Origin: Christensenella sp. UBA2853
GTDB taxonomy: Bacteria; Bacillota; Clostridia; Christensenellales; Aristaeellaceae
Length of the DNA stretch: 49,372 nucleotides
Reading direction: 5' to 3'
Assembly: GCA_002350845.1 (NCBI GenBank)
Contig: DEFL01000035.1
Location: forward strand, 1 to 49,372
Numbering within the stretch: the stretch's first letter is position 1; each line of letters starts with the position of its first letter. The notes below the pieces were generated by a model. The model worked only from the letters and a program-made list of their open reading frames with translations. It was not told the origin of the DNA and searched no databases. A program made the translations under genes and the position numbers. This document shows positions 1 to 8,379 of the stretch, one piece after another.

Positions 1-124
1 CCTAACTTTCCGTGAAGAACCTCTTTATTGCCCGCCGGATCTCATCCATTCCGAACGCACGGATTTCTCAGGCTGACCGCTGCAGATTTGTCGCCTGTCA
101 GGCGACCACACCCTCCCCGCTTTC

Positions 125-133
125 TGGTATGCT
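125..133 (+). promoter_or_regulatory. possible extended -10 promoter for the VWA gene
   Basis: TGG-TATGCT matches an extended -10 (TGN plus a -10 hexamer) about 40 bases before the VWA start. No good -35 lies 17 bases upstream. The stretch 1-174 otherwise holds only a short hairpin (89-105, GTCGCCTG/CAGGCGAC) and no gene that I can support. Confidence 0.3.
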
Positions 134-174
134 CTGAATGCAGGATGAAACTGCAGAAAGCGAGGAGCGTCACG

Positions 175-828
175 ATGAAAAAGAATCTCACAGAAATGGT
201 CTTTATTCTCGACAGGAGCGGCTCCATGGCCGGGCTCGAATCTGACACCATCGGCGGCTTCAACAGCATGATTGCCCGCCAGAAGAAGGAAAGCGGCGAT
301 GCCTGTGTGTCCACCGTGCTTTTCTCCCATGAAAGCATGGTTCTCCATGACCGGGTGGACCTGAAGGAGATTGAGCCCATGACGGAGAATGAGTACCGCG
401 TCGGCGGCAGCACGGCCCTTATTGATGCCATCGGCGGCGCGATTCACCATATCGGCAACGTCCACAAGTATGCGCGCAGCGAGGATGTGCCTGAGCACAC
501 TGTCTTTGTCATCATCACCGACGGTTTCGAGAACGCTTCCCACCGCTACACAGCCGATGAAGTACGGCGGATGGTCAGCCGCCAGAAAGAGAAGTACGGC
601 TGGGAATTCCTTTTCCTCGGCGCAAACATCGATGCGGTTGAGACCGCTTCGCGCTACGGCATCGGGGAAGACACCGCCGTCAATTTTCACAGCGATTCCC
701 GCGGCCAGCGGCTCAACTATGAAGTGCTCGGCGACGCCATGACGCAGGTGCGCTCCAGCGCGCCGCTCGACCGCTCATGGAAGCGGAGGATCGAAGAGGA
801 TTTTGAATCCAGGAAAAAGGATCAGTGA
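175..828 (+). CDS. VWA (von Willebrand factor A) domain protein, cytoplasmic
   Basis: This 217-residue protein is a single VWA fold. A complete metal-ion-dependent adhesion site is visible: DxSxS at D13/S15/S17 (DRSGSM), a Thr in GGSTAL at T80, and the Asp of ITDG at D116. There is no signal peptide or membrane segment, so it probably acts in the cytoplasm by binding a partner through Mg2+. The ATG at 175 was chosen over an in-frame start at 28 because GAGGAG lies about 8 bases before it and the VWA fold begins there. An ADP-ribosylglycohydrolase follows 24 bases downstream, probably in the same transcript. The partner and process are unknown. The fold call is secure; the role is not. Confidence 0.85.
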   Translation: MKKNLTEMVFILDRSGSMAGLESDTIGGFNSMIARQKKESGDACVSTVLFSHESMVLHDRVDLKEIEPMTENEYRVGGSTALIDAIGGAIHHIGNVHKYARSEDVPEHTVFVIITDGFENASHRYTADEVRRMVSRQKEKYGWEFLFLGANIDAVETASRYGIGEDTAVNFHSDSRGQRLNYEVLGDAMTQVRSSAPLDRSWKRRIEEDFESRKKDQ

Positions 829-852
829 ACAGACCGGGAGGGAGGAAAAACG

Positions 853-1788
853 ATGGATGCCATGTGGAGAAATGCCGTTCTGGGCGTCATCACAGGGGAT
901 GCCCTAGGCTGTCCTGTCCAGTTCAAAACGCGGGAAGAAATCGCGCAAAATCCAGTGACAGGCATGCGCGGGTACGGCACTTTTAATCTTCCCGCCGGGT
1001 CCTGGACCGATGACAGCAGCATGACCATCGCGCTGCTTGTCAGCATCCGGAAGATGCACGGCATTGATCTGGACGATGTGATGAAGCAGTTCATCCGCTG
1101 GCTGGAAACCGGTGTCTATACTCCCTACTGTCAGTCTTTCGATGTCGGGCGCACCACTCTGAAGGCCATCCGGAAATACCAGAAGGAAAAGAAGCCGCTC
1201 AAATGCGGCCTCTGGGATGAAACCAGCCAGAGCAACGGCAGCCTGATGCGCATCATGCCCGCCTGCCTCTACTGCATTGAGCAGAAGATGACCGATGAGG
1301 ACGCACTCCGCCTTATCCATCAGGTGGGCAGCCTGACCCACGCGCATATCTGCTGCAATATTGCCTGCGGGCTGACCTACTTTATGACCAAAGCGATTCT
1401 CACCGGAGACGGCTCGCTCATGTCCCGTCTGCAGAGCGGACTGGACTGCGGGTTTGCCTGGTATGAAAGCGCACTTTCCGATCACGAATTTCTTCACGCC
1501 TATGGGCGGCTACGTGACCTTGCACAGTTTGCACAGCTTCCGGCCGGGAAAATTCAGAGCAGCGGGTATGTGGTCAGCACCCTGGAAGCCGCACTCTGGT
1601 CCCTGATCACAACCGACGCCTTTCCTGACGCGCTTCTCAAAGCCGTCAATCTGGGGCTGGATACAGATACCGTTGCCGCTGTAGCGGGCGGACTGGGCGG
1701 ATTGTACTATGGTGCAGAGGGCATCCCGCAGTCCTGGCTGGATACCCTGGCAAGGAAAGACTGGATCGAATCCCTGTTTGAAGCATAA
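853..1788 (+). CDS. ADP-ribosylglycohydrolase family protein (DraG-like)
   Basis: This 311-residue protein belongs to the ADP-ribosylglycohydrolase family, whose members remove ADP-ribose from proteins or small molecules using two bound Mg2+ ions. Visible signatures are GDALGCPVQF near the N terminus, WTDDSSMT (metal-binding Asp pair), SNGSLMRIMP, and the C-terminal GLDTDTVAAVAGGLGG (metal-binding DTDT). The length is usual for the family. GGGAGGGAGG precedes the ATG. It is the second gene of a two-gene unit with the VWA protein. No nitrogenase or ADP-ribosyltransferase gene is in view, so its substrate cannot be named. Confidence 0.9.
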   Translation: MDAMWRNAVLGVITGDALGCPVQFKTREEIAQNPVTGMRGYGTFNLPAGSWTDDSSMTIALLVSIRKMHGIDLDDVMKQFIRWLETGVYTPYCQSFDVGRTTLKAIRKYQKEKKPLKCGLWDETSQSNGSLMRIMPACLYCIEQKMTDEDALRLIHQVGSLTHAHICCNIACGLTYFMTKAILTGDGSLMSRLQSGLDCGFAWYESALSDHEFLHAYGRLRDLAQFAQLPAGKIQSSGYVVSTLEAALWSLITTDAFPDALLKAVNLGLDTDTVAAVAGGLGGLYYGAEGIPQSWLDTLARKDWIESLFEA

Positions 1789-1802
1789 TCTGCAGATGAA
1801 AA

Positions 1803-1829
1803 CGGCCGCTCCCCTCAAAGGAGCGGCCG
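1803..1829. terminator. intrinsic terminator between convergent genes
   Basis: A 10-bp stem CGGCCGCTCC (1803-1812) pairs with GGAGCGGCCG (1820-1829). It lies between the convergent ADP-ribosylglycohydrolase and MATE genes. The T tracts are short on both sides (four T on the minus side), so efficiency is uncertain. Confidence 0.7.
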
Positions 1830-1845
1830 CTTCTCTCTTCATCGG

Positions 1846-3228
1846 TTATGCTTCTTTTTTCTGTTTTCCCACATGCAGCCAGGTGGTTCCCCGCATGCGC
1901 ATGCGCAGCGCGACTGCCCGTCCGAGCCATTCCACGCACATGGCCACCCAGACACCCGGAACGCCCATGTGGAAGGTGATGGTGAGCAGATAGCCCAGCA
2001 CGCATCGCGCCAGTGCCAGTGCTGCCACAGAGACGATTCCGGTATAAATGCTGTCCCCGGCCACCCTCAGTGTCATGGCAGGAAGACTGCTGTCGCACCA
2101 GAGGATGGGCAGGCAGACCATGGCAATCCGGAGGACCGTCATAATGATCGGGGTGCCTTCCGGTGAAGCATGGTAGAACTGCAGAAGCAGCGGGAGCAGC
2201 GGATAGAAAATCAGGACGGAAATCAGCGTAATAATCCGTCCGATCCGGATCATGTTGATGCTGTAGCGGCGCGTCAGTTTCCACTTGCCCGCACCATAGC
2301 ACTGTCCGCATACGGTGCCCGAAAGCGTCACCACCGAGGTGCACGGAACCACCAGAACGCCGAGAATGGAGTTGGCCACTGCATGCGCAGCCAGTTCCGT
2401 GGTGGTCAGGCGGGCCAGATAAATCTGCACCAGCAGCATGCCGCCCTGGAGAAGCACGGATTCCACCGCCAGAGGCATGCCCAGGGAAAAGATTTCCCGG
2501 GTCGTGGACGGGCTGAAGCGGATAAAGTCGCGGAAATGCAGTCCGTAATCATTGTTGAAGCGCAGCACCATCAGCAGGGCTGCCACCATGCCGATGGCCC
2601 GGGCCAGAATATAGGACAGTCCCGAACCCTCCACGCCCATATGCATGCCGTTGATGAACAGCAGGCTCAGCAGCATATGGATCAGATTGATCACAACCGT
2701 CAGAATCAGGCTCTGCCGGATGCTGCCCAGGCTCCTAAGGATATTGAAGATGGCATTGAACACGGAGAACGGGATAAAGGAGACGGCCATCATCCGCATA
2801 TAGGTGACCGCATACTCCACAAGGATCGGTTCCACGTTTGGATACAATGCCCGGACAATCCATTCGGAGGCCGCAATCAGCACAAGACTGAGCACCACAG
2901 CCACCACGCCGCAGATCCCCGTCACTTCCCCGATCGCCTTGCGGATTTCAGAATAATCGTTCCGTCCCTTCGCGCGGGCCACCACAATGGCGCCGCCGGT
3001 TGCCATGGACGTAAACACGAGACTGACCATGCCGTTGACCGTGCCCACCATGGACACAGCGGCAATCGCCGCCTCTCCGACCGAGGAGACCAGCGCTGTG
3101 GACACCATGCCGATGATCATGATAAAGAACTGATCCAGCAGGAGTGTCAGGTACATGCTGCGCAGTTCCTTATACGTGAACTGCTCGGTGGTCAGGAGAT
3201 CGTTCATTTTTTGTTGGAGAAAATGCAT
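1846..3228 (-). CDS. MATE family efflux transporter
   Basis: A 460-residue polytopic protein with about twelve hydrophobic segments and the two-lobed MATE layout. It carries small residues at helix turns typical of the family (MVGTVNGMVSLVFTSMATGGAIVVARAKG) and a second-half counterpart near AVANSILGVLVVPC. MATE proteins export drugs or metabolites using Na+ or H+ gradients; the substrate cannot be read from sequence. The ATG at 3228 was chosen because AAGGGTG lies 7 bases upstream; in-frame GTG/ATG codons further out have no such site. It has its own promoter. A second MATE gene lies 158 bases upstream on the same strand. The long opposite-strand frame over it is a composition shadow. Confidence 0.88.
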   Translation of the reverse strand: MHFLQQKMNDLLTTEQFTYKELRSMYLTLLLDQFFIMIIGMVSTALVSSVGEAAIAAVSMVGTVNGMVSLVFTSMATGGAIVVARAKGRNDYSEIRKAIGEVTGICGVVAVVLSLVLIAASEWIVRALYPNVEPILVEYAVTYMRMMAVSFIPFSVFNAIFNILRSLGSIRQSLILTVVINLIHMLLSLLFINGMHMGVEGSGLSYILARAIGMVAALLMVLRFNNDYGLHFRDFIRFSPSTTREIFSLGMPLAVESVLLQGGMLLVQIYLARLTTTELAAHAVANSILGVLVVPCTSVVTLSGTVCGQCYGAGKWKLTRRYSINMIRIGRIITLISVLIFYPLLPLLLQFYHASPEGTPIIMTVLRIAMVCLPILWCDSSLPAMTLRVAGDSIYTGIVSVAALALARCVLGYLLTITFHMGVPGVWVAMCVEWLGRAVALRMRMRGTTWLHVGKQKKEA

Positions 3229-3300
3229 GTCCTCACCCTTCATTTTCAGGACCACCCGGCCAAAACAACAGCGGCCGGCTGAAAAGAGGAAACGCTGCAG

Positions 3301-3331
3301 GCAGATATCTGCAGACAGAATTATTATACCA
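3301..3331 (-). promoter_or_regulatory. promoter with palindrome ahead of the first MATE gene
   Basis: The minus strand reads TGG-TATAAT (hexamer 3323-3328), a consensus -10 with TGN extension; no good -35 is seen. A perfect 12-bp palindrome GCAGATATCTGC (3301-3312) follows at about +4 to +15, where a repressor could block transcription. The promoter call is fairly safe; the operator is inference. Confidence 0.6.
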
Positions 3332-3386
3332 GATCAGAAGAGGTGAAACCATCACCCCGGGAAGATTCATTGAACCTTTTTCGTTC

Positions 3387-4727
3387 TTATGCTGTCACGG
3401 TTTTCTGATCCCTGCAGGCCTTCAGAAGAATGGGAACCTCAACGGCCAGCATGAAGGCCCAGCCGATGGCGGAGGCAAAGGCAACGCCAGGGATGCCCAT
3501 GGAGGGCGTCAGGATAAAGACAAACAGGACGCGGAACGAAATCTGAATCAGCGTGCCGATGAGCGTCATCCGCATGCGCCGCAGTCCCCGGAACCCGCCC
3601 TGGACACCGTTGGTCATGGCCGGGAAGAGATAGAACAGCGACATCCACCCGAGATAGGTCACGCCCTGTGCAATGACTTCCGTCTGGGAAGCATCCACGA
3701 ACAGATGCATGATGCCGTTTCTTGCCACCAGCGTCACCAGACCGATGAGCAGGCCGTAGACTGCCTCGATCCGCATGCCGTCCCGGAAGCCTTCCCACAT
3801 CCGTTTGAGTTTTCCCGCCCCGCGGTTCTGTGCCATAAAGGTCGTGATCGCGCTGGAAATCGTCTGCTCGGGCATGCAGGCATAGTCGTCCATCCGTCCG
3901 ACCACATTAAAGCAGGCCATGGCATCCACACCCAGGGAATTCACGGCACCCTGGATCAGGATTTTCCCGATCGGCTGGCAGCTCTGCTGAAGCGCCGTGA
4001 TGCCGCCGTCATGCAGTGTGCGAAGAAGCAGCGCGCGGTCCGGTTTCCATTCATCCTTCCGGATGCACAGAAGCGGAATGCGCAATCTCACATACCCGAT
4101 GCACAGAACCGCCGACAGGCACTGGGAAATCACCGTGGCCCAGGCCGAGGCCAGCGCCCCGCCGTGCATGACGCCCACAAAGAGGATATCGAGAATCACA
4201 TTGAGCACGGAGGAAAAAATCAGGAACGCCAGCGGCGTTCTGCTGTCCCCCACGCTTTTGAGCGCATAGGCTGTCGCATTGTACAGGAACGTGAACGGGA
4301 CGCCGAGGAACACAATCCGGAGGTATCCGGCGGCGAGATCCAGAACATCGGCGGGCACCGCCATCAATCGGAGCAGCGGGACCGCGCAGAGCATGCCAAG
4401 AAGCGTCAGGATCAGTGCCAGCACTGATCCGCCAACCATGGCTGTCGCCAGTTCCTTCCGCAGCTGCTTTTCGTCCCCGGCCCCGTAAAACTCACTCATA
4501 ATGACGCCCGCCCCGATGCACAGGCCGGAAATGCCGAGCACCAGAAGATTGGTCACCGGAGCCGAAGTGCCCACAGCGGCGAGCGCTTCTTTTCCGACAA
4601 ACCGCCCGACCACCATGGAGTCCACCGCGTTGTAGGTCAGCTGAAACAGGTTGCTCAGCACCAGGGGAACTGCATATCCGATCAGCCTGCGCGGGATCGC
4701 GCCTTCTGTCATATTGACCGCTGCCAT
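3387..4727 (-). CDS. MATE family efflux transporter
   Basis: A 446-residue multidrug/metabolite exporter of the MATE type, close in plan to its neighbour but clearly diverged in sequence. It contains the family-like stretch LVLSNLFQLTYNAVDSMVVG in the first helix region, followed by GRFVGKEALAAVG, and has about twelve membrane segments. The ATG at 4727 has AAGGTG 7 bases upstream; an in-frame start 14 codons earlier lacks a site and would add a non-hydrophobic tail atypical for MATE proteins. It is transcribed divergently from asnS and precedes the other MATE gene. Whether the two work together or are independent paralogues cannot be told. Confidence 0.88.
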   Translation of the reverse strand: MAAVNMTEGAIPRRLIGYAVPLVLSNLFQLTYNAVDSMVVGRFVGKEALAAVGTSAPVTNLLVLGISGLCIGAGVIMSEFYGAGDEKQLRKELATAMVGGSVLALILTLLGMLCAVPLLRLMAVPADVLDLAAGYLRIVFLGVPFTFLYNATAYALKSVGDSRTPLAFLIFSSVLNVILDILFVGVMHGGALASAWATVISQCLSAVLCIGYVRLRIPLLCIRKDEWKPDRALLLRTLHDGGITALQQSCQPIGKILIQGAVNSLGVDAMACFNVVGRMDDYACMPEQTISSAITTFMAQNRGAGKLKRMWEGFRDGMRIEAVYGLLIGLVTLVARNGIMHLFVDASQTEVIAQGVTYLGWMSLFYLFPAMTNGVQGGFRGLRRMRMTLIGTLIQISFRVLFVFILTPSMGIPGVAFASAIGWAFMLAVEVPILLKACRDQKTVTA

Positions 4728-4759
4728 GTCCTGCACCTTCCCGATATCATATCTGCCGC

Positions 4760-4788
4760 ATAGTAGCACTGCCGCCCCCTCCCGTCAA
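4760..4788 (-). promoter_or_regulatory. sigma-A promoter for the second MATE gene
   Basis: On the minus strand a -35 TTGACG (4783-4788) and a -10 TACTAT (4760-4765) are separated by 17 bases. The pair lies about 33 bases before the start at 4727 and is back to back with the asnS promoter. Confidence 0.65.
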
Positions 4789-4795
4789 GCTTCCC

Positions 4796-4824
4796 TTGCA
4801 CCAGACCTGCAAACGTGATAATAT
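4796..4824 (+). promoter_or_regulatory. sigma-A promoter for asnS
   Basis: The -35 TTGCAC (4796-4801) and -10 TAATAT (4819-4824) are spaced by 17 bases, with TGA just before the -10. Transcription should begin near 4831, leaving a leader of about 30 bases. That is too short for a T-box. Confidence 0.75.
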
Positions 4825-4861
4825 ACCCCAGTATCACTCGTATTATTAGGAGGCAACAGCC

Positions 4862-6235
4862 ATGCAAGTCATTACGACCCGTGAGCTCAAAGAGCGTCTT
4901 GAAGAGCTGCAGGGAACAGAGATCTGTCTGCAGGGATGGATCCGCAGCCACCGCAAGCAGAAGAATATTGGTTTCATTGATTTTTATGACGGAACCTGCT
5001 TCAAGAATCCGCAGGTCGTCTATGATGATACGATCGCAGATTTCGCCGCAGTCAGCGCCATCCATGTCGGTGCCGCCATCACGGTTGTCGGCAAAGTGGT
5101 CCCCTCCTACAAGGATCCGACTACGCCGGAAGTGCAGGCCACCAGCATCACGCTCGAAGGCGACTGCCCTGAGGACTATCCGCTTCAGCCCAAGCGCCAC
5201 TCGGTTGAGTTCCTCCGTGAAATCGCCTATCTGCGTCCGAGGACCCGTCTGTTCCAGGCGGTCTTCCGCATCCGTTCCGTGGCTGCCATGGCCATCCACA
5301 CCTATTTCCAGGACCGCGGCTATGTCTATGTGCACACCCCGCTGATCACCAGCAACGATGCAGAAGGCGCCGGCAATACCTTCACGGTGACCACGCTGCC
5401 CGCAGACAAGCGTGCCCAGGATCCCACGCAGGATTTCTTCGGCAAGCCCACGTCCCTTGCTGTCACCGGTCAGCTTGAGGGCGAAACCTTCGCCATGGCA
5501 TTTTCCAAGATCTACACCTTTGGACCGACCTTCCGCGCAGAAAACAGCAATACCAAGACGCATGCTGCCGAGTTCTGGATGATCGAGCCGGAAATCGCGT
5601 TCTGCGATCTCAACCAGCTGATGGATATTGAAGAGGACTTCCTCAAGTTCATTGTGCAGACCGTGCTGGACAAGTGCCCGGACGAACTGCAGTTCCTCGA
5701 CAAGTACTCCGGCGGCGGACTGATCGAGAAGCTCGAAGGTCTGGCCAAGAGCAAGTGTGCCCGTGTCACGCACGAGGAAGCCATCACCATCCTGCGCAAG
5801 GTGAAGGATCGCTTCCAGTTCGAGCCGAAGTACGGCGAGGACACCGCCAAGGAGCATGAGAAGTATCTCACCGAAGAATATTTCCACTCCCCTGTCTTTG
5901 TTTACAACTGGCCCAAAGATATCAAAGCTTTCTACATGTATCAGAATGACGACGGAAAAACCGTGGCAGCCGTTGACCTGCTGGTGCCCGGTTCCGGCGA
6001 ACTCATGGGCGGCTCCCAGAGAGAAACCCGCTACGACCTGCTCTCACAGCGCATGGACGAGCTGAACATCTCCAAGGATGCCATGTACTGGTACCTGAAT
6101 CTGCGTCGGTTTGGCGGCTGCACGCATGCCGGCTTCGGCATGGGCTTTGAACGCCTGCTGATCTACCTCACCGGTGTGGACAACATCCGTGATGTGATCC
6201 CGTATGCCAGAACGCCCCTGAACTGTGAGTTCTGA
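4862..6235 (+). CDS. asnS: asparagine--tRNA ligase
   Basis: This 457-residue class IIb aminoacyl-tRNA synthetase charges tRNA-Asn with asparagine in the cytoplasm. The N-terminal OB-fold anticodon-binding domain starts near residue 20 (ICLQGWIRSHRKQKNIGFID). Class II motif 2 is seen in FGPTFRAENSNTKTHAAEFW, and motif 3 in GGCTHAGFGMGFERLLIYLTG. The overall length and the compact catalytic domain without a GAD insert fit AsnRS rather than bacterial AspRS. AGGAGG lies 8 bases before the ATG. It heads a transcript that probably includes the next two genes. Confidence 0.97.
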   Translation: MQVITTRELKERLEELQGTEICLQGWIRSHRKQKNIGFIDFYDGTCFKNPQVVYDDTIADFAAVSAIHVGAAITVVGKVVPSYKDPTTPEVQATSITLEGDCPEDYPLQPKRHSVEFLREIAYLRPRTRLFQAVFRIRSVAAMAIHTYFQDRGYVYVHTPLITSNDAEGAGNTFTVTTLPADKRAQDPTQDFFGKPTSLAVTGQLEGETFAMAFSKIYTFGPTFRAENSNTKTHAAEFWMIEPEIAFCDLNQLMDIEEDFLKFIVQTVLDKCPDELQFLDKYSGGGLIEKLEGLAKSKCARVTHEEAITILRKVKDRFQFEPKYGEDTAKEHEKYLTEEYFHSPVFVYNWPKDIKAFYMYQNDDGKTVAAVDLLVPGSGELMGGSQRETRYDLLSQRMDELNISKDAMYWYLNLRRFGGCTHAGFGMGFERLLIYLTGVDNIRDVIPYARTPLNCEF

Positions 6236-6271
6236 TCCTGATCCCTATCGCTTTCACAGGAGGTGAAGGAG

Positions 6272-6859
6272 ATGTCGAGAGAAAGAAAGCATGCATTTCT
6301 GAAATCGCTCGGCAGATTTCTTCTCCTCCTTTTTGCTGCCGCAGTGATCTATGTGCTGGTCTGCGTGTTTAACCCCCAGGAAGAGGACGCAGTGGATACC
6401 ACCCCGCAGGAACTGCTCAGCGCATCGCCTGCCGTCTCACTGTCCTCCGAGGACGAACTGCTGGATCTGATCGATGACTCTCCCATCCCGGTTCTGTGCT
6501 CATGGGGTGAGGCTTCTCTCCGGCTCATTGCAGGCAGCAGCTATGATGCCGCTTTCGAGAACGGGTTTGGGCGCATCACTGCCCTGAGATACCTGTACGG
6601 GACGACGGAAGTCGATGTGATCAGCATTTACCCGGCCCGGGCTGTATCGCTTCTGGGCCGACTGGATTATCACATGTCCGCGGCCCCTTCCCCGCTCCTT
6701 GCGGGCTATAACTCGGTCCGCATGGAAAATGAGACCACCATCCGCATTCATATTCAGACCCGCTCCGGACTGTATGCCGTCATCGTTCCCAAAACCGCTG
6801 TCGGCGTGCTCTCCGAAATCATCCGCCCCCTTCAGCTCACCCGAGTTTCTGATTTGTAA
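6272..6859 (+). CDS. hypothetical membrane-anchored protein
   Basis: A 195-residue protein that I do not recognise. It starts with a basic stretch (MSRERKHAFLKSLGR) followed by one strongly hydrophobic helix (about residues 16-35). The remainder, about 160 residues, is acidic near the membrane and then mixed alpha/beta, predicted outside the cell. The ATG at 6272 was chosen because AGGAGGTGA sits directly upstream; a GTG three codons earlier falls inside that site. It lies 36 bases after asnS and 17 bases before the flavoprotein gene, so all three are probably cotranscribed. No lipobox or known domain was seen. Confidence 0.75.
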   Translation: MSRERKHAFLKSLGRFLLLLFAAAVIYVLVCVFNPQEEDAVDTTPQELLSASPAVSLSSEDELLDLIDDSPIPVLCSWGEASLRLIAGSSYDAAFENGFGRITALRYLYGTTEVDVISIYPARAVSLLGRLDYHMSAAPSPLLAGYNSVRMENETTIRIHIQTRSGLYAVIVPKTAVGVLSEIIRPLQLTRVSDL

Positions 6860-6876
6860 CACAGAGGAGACCCGCT

Positions 6877-8295
6877 ATGCAGACACGTTTTGATGCCATC
6901 ATCATCGGTGCCGGTCCTGCCGGCATCTTCACCGCCATGGAGCTGACCGCGATTCGTCCGGAAAGCTCTGTCCTGATTGTCGATACCGGCAGAGCCATCG
7001 CCAGCCGCACCTGTCCCGCCAGAAAACTCGGCAAGTGCGTTCACTGCGACCCCTGCGGCATCGTGCACGGCTGGGCAGGCGCCGGCGCGTTTTCCGACGG
7101 CAAGCTCTCCCTGTCCGATGAAGTCGGCGGACACATCAACGAGTACATGAGCCATCAGAAGGCCCAGGAGCTCATTGCGCATGCCGATGAAATCTATCTG
7201 CGTTTCGGTGCGCCCAAAGAAGTGCACGGCCTGGATGACCGGAAAGTGGATGAGATTGCATACGATGCCAGCCGCTACGGCATTCATCTGGTGCCCTGCC
7301 CGGTCCGCCATCTGGGCACAGAGAACTCTGCCCTGGTCCTGGGCGGCATGCATGACTATCTCACTCAGCAGACGAAGACCACCTTTATGGAACTGACCAC
7401 CGCAGATGACCTGATCGTGGAGAACGGAAAGATCGTCGGCGTGAATATCCATGAGCGCGGCAAGGAGCCCTGCCCGGTCTATGCACCGTATGTGGTGGTC
7501 GCCCCGGGCCGCGGCGGTGCCGAATGGCTGACCGCTCAGGCTGCCAAACTGCAGCTGCGCACCCAGAACAATGAAGTGGATATCGGCGTGCGCGTGGAAG
7601 TGCCCAACTCTGTCATGGATCACCTCACCAAGCACCTCTATGAGGCAAAGCTGATCTATTATTCGGATACCTACGAAAACAAGGTCAGAACCTTCTGCAT
7701 GAATCCCGGCGGCGTCGTGTCCGAGGAGCACTATGAATCCGGCCTGGCCGTGGTCAACGGTCACAGCTATGAGGATCAGGCGCTGAGGACGCAGAACACC
7801 AACTTTGCCATGCTGGTGTCCACGCACTTCACCGAGCCCTTCAATCAGCCCATTGAATACGGCCAGTATGTGGCGCGCCTGGCCAATATGCTCACTGGCG
7901 GCCCCATCATGGTGCAGCGTCTGGGCGACCTGCTCAAGGGCCGTCGGACGACCAAGGAACGCCTGGCCAAGTCCACCACCATTCCCACACTGACCACAGC
8001 CGTGCCCGGCGACCTCTCCTTCGTCCTGCCGGAGCGTCATCTGACCAGCATTGTCGAAGCGCTGCGCGCCTTTGACCATATTGCGCCGGGTCTGTACAGC
8101 CGCAACACCCTGCTCTACGGTGTGGAAGTCAAGTTCTACTCCAGCAAGATTCTCGTCGATTCCAACTTCATGACCGGCATTGAAGGTCTCTATGCCATCG
8201 GCGACGGCGCCGGCATCACCCGCGGCCTCATGCAGGCCAGCGCAACCGGTATCGCGGTTGCAAGGCATATTGCCGGAAAACTTGATCAGAACTGA
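6877..8295 (+). CDS. FAD-dependent dehydrogenase/oxidoreductase
   Basis: This 472-residue flavoprotein opens with a Rossmann dinucleotide-binding motif (IIIGAGPAGIFTAMEL) and ends with the family's FAD-contact stretch GLYAIGDGAGITRGLMQASATG. The middle carries a cysteine-rich segment (TCPARKLGKCVHCDPCG, about residues 46-64) seen in the uncharacterised FAD-dependent dehydrogenase group (COG2509-like), to which I assign it by resemblance. The electron donor and substrate are unknown. AGAGGAGA precedes the ATG. It is the last gene of the asnS transcript and is closed by a strong hairpin. Confidence 0.85.
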   Translation: MQTRFDAIIIGAGPAGIFTAMELTAIRPESSVLIVDTGRAIASRTCPARKLGKCVHCDPCGIVHGWAGAGAFSDGKLSLSDEVGGHINEYMSHQKAQELIAHADEIYLRFGAPKEVHGLDDRKVDEIAYDASRYGIHLVPCPVRHLGTENSALVLGGMHDYLTQQTKTTFMELTTADDLIVENGKIVGVNIHERGKEPCPVYAPYVVVAPGRGGAEWLTAQAAKLQLRTQNNEVDIGVRVEVPNSVMDHLTKHLYEAKLIYYSDTYENKVRTFCMNPGGVVSEEHYESGLAVVNGHSYEDQALRTQNTNFAMLVSTHFTEPFNQPIEYGQYVARLANMLTGGPIMVQRLGDLLKGRRTTKERLAKSTTIPTLTTAVPGDLSFVLPERHLTSIVEALRAFDHIAPGLYSRNTLLYGVEVKFYSSKILVDSNFMTGIEGLYAIGDGAGITRGLMQASATGIAVARHIAGKLDQN

Positions 8296-8311
8296 TCCTT
8301 TGCTCTTCAAT

Positions 8312-8379
8312 AGAAAACACACGGGAGAAGAGGCATGTCTTCCTTGCAGAAGACGTTTCTCTACTCCCGTGTGTTTTCT
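8312..8379. terminator. long near-perfect hairpin, bidirectional terminator
   Basis: The outer arms (8312-8327 and 8364-8379) pair over 16 bp. Pairing then continues through 8328-8342 and 8349-8363 with only two mismatches, leaving a 6-base loop (8343-8348). The right arm ends in GTGTGTTTTCTT on the plus strand, and the minus strand gives the mirror. The minus-strand gene's stop codon (8379-8381) touches the stem. Confidence 0.85.

Noticed and set aside
4825..4861. T-box leader for asnS
   Set aside because: The predicted transcription start leaves only about 30 bases before the ATG, too short for a T-box.
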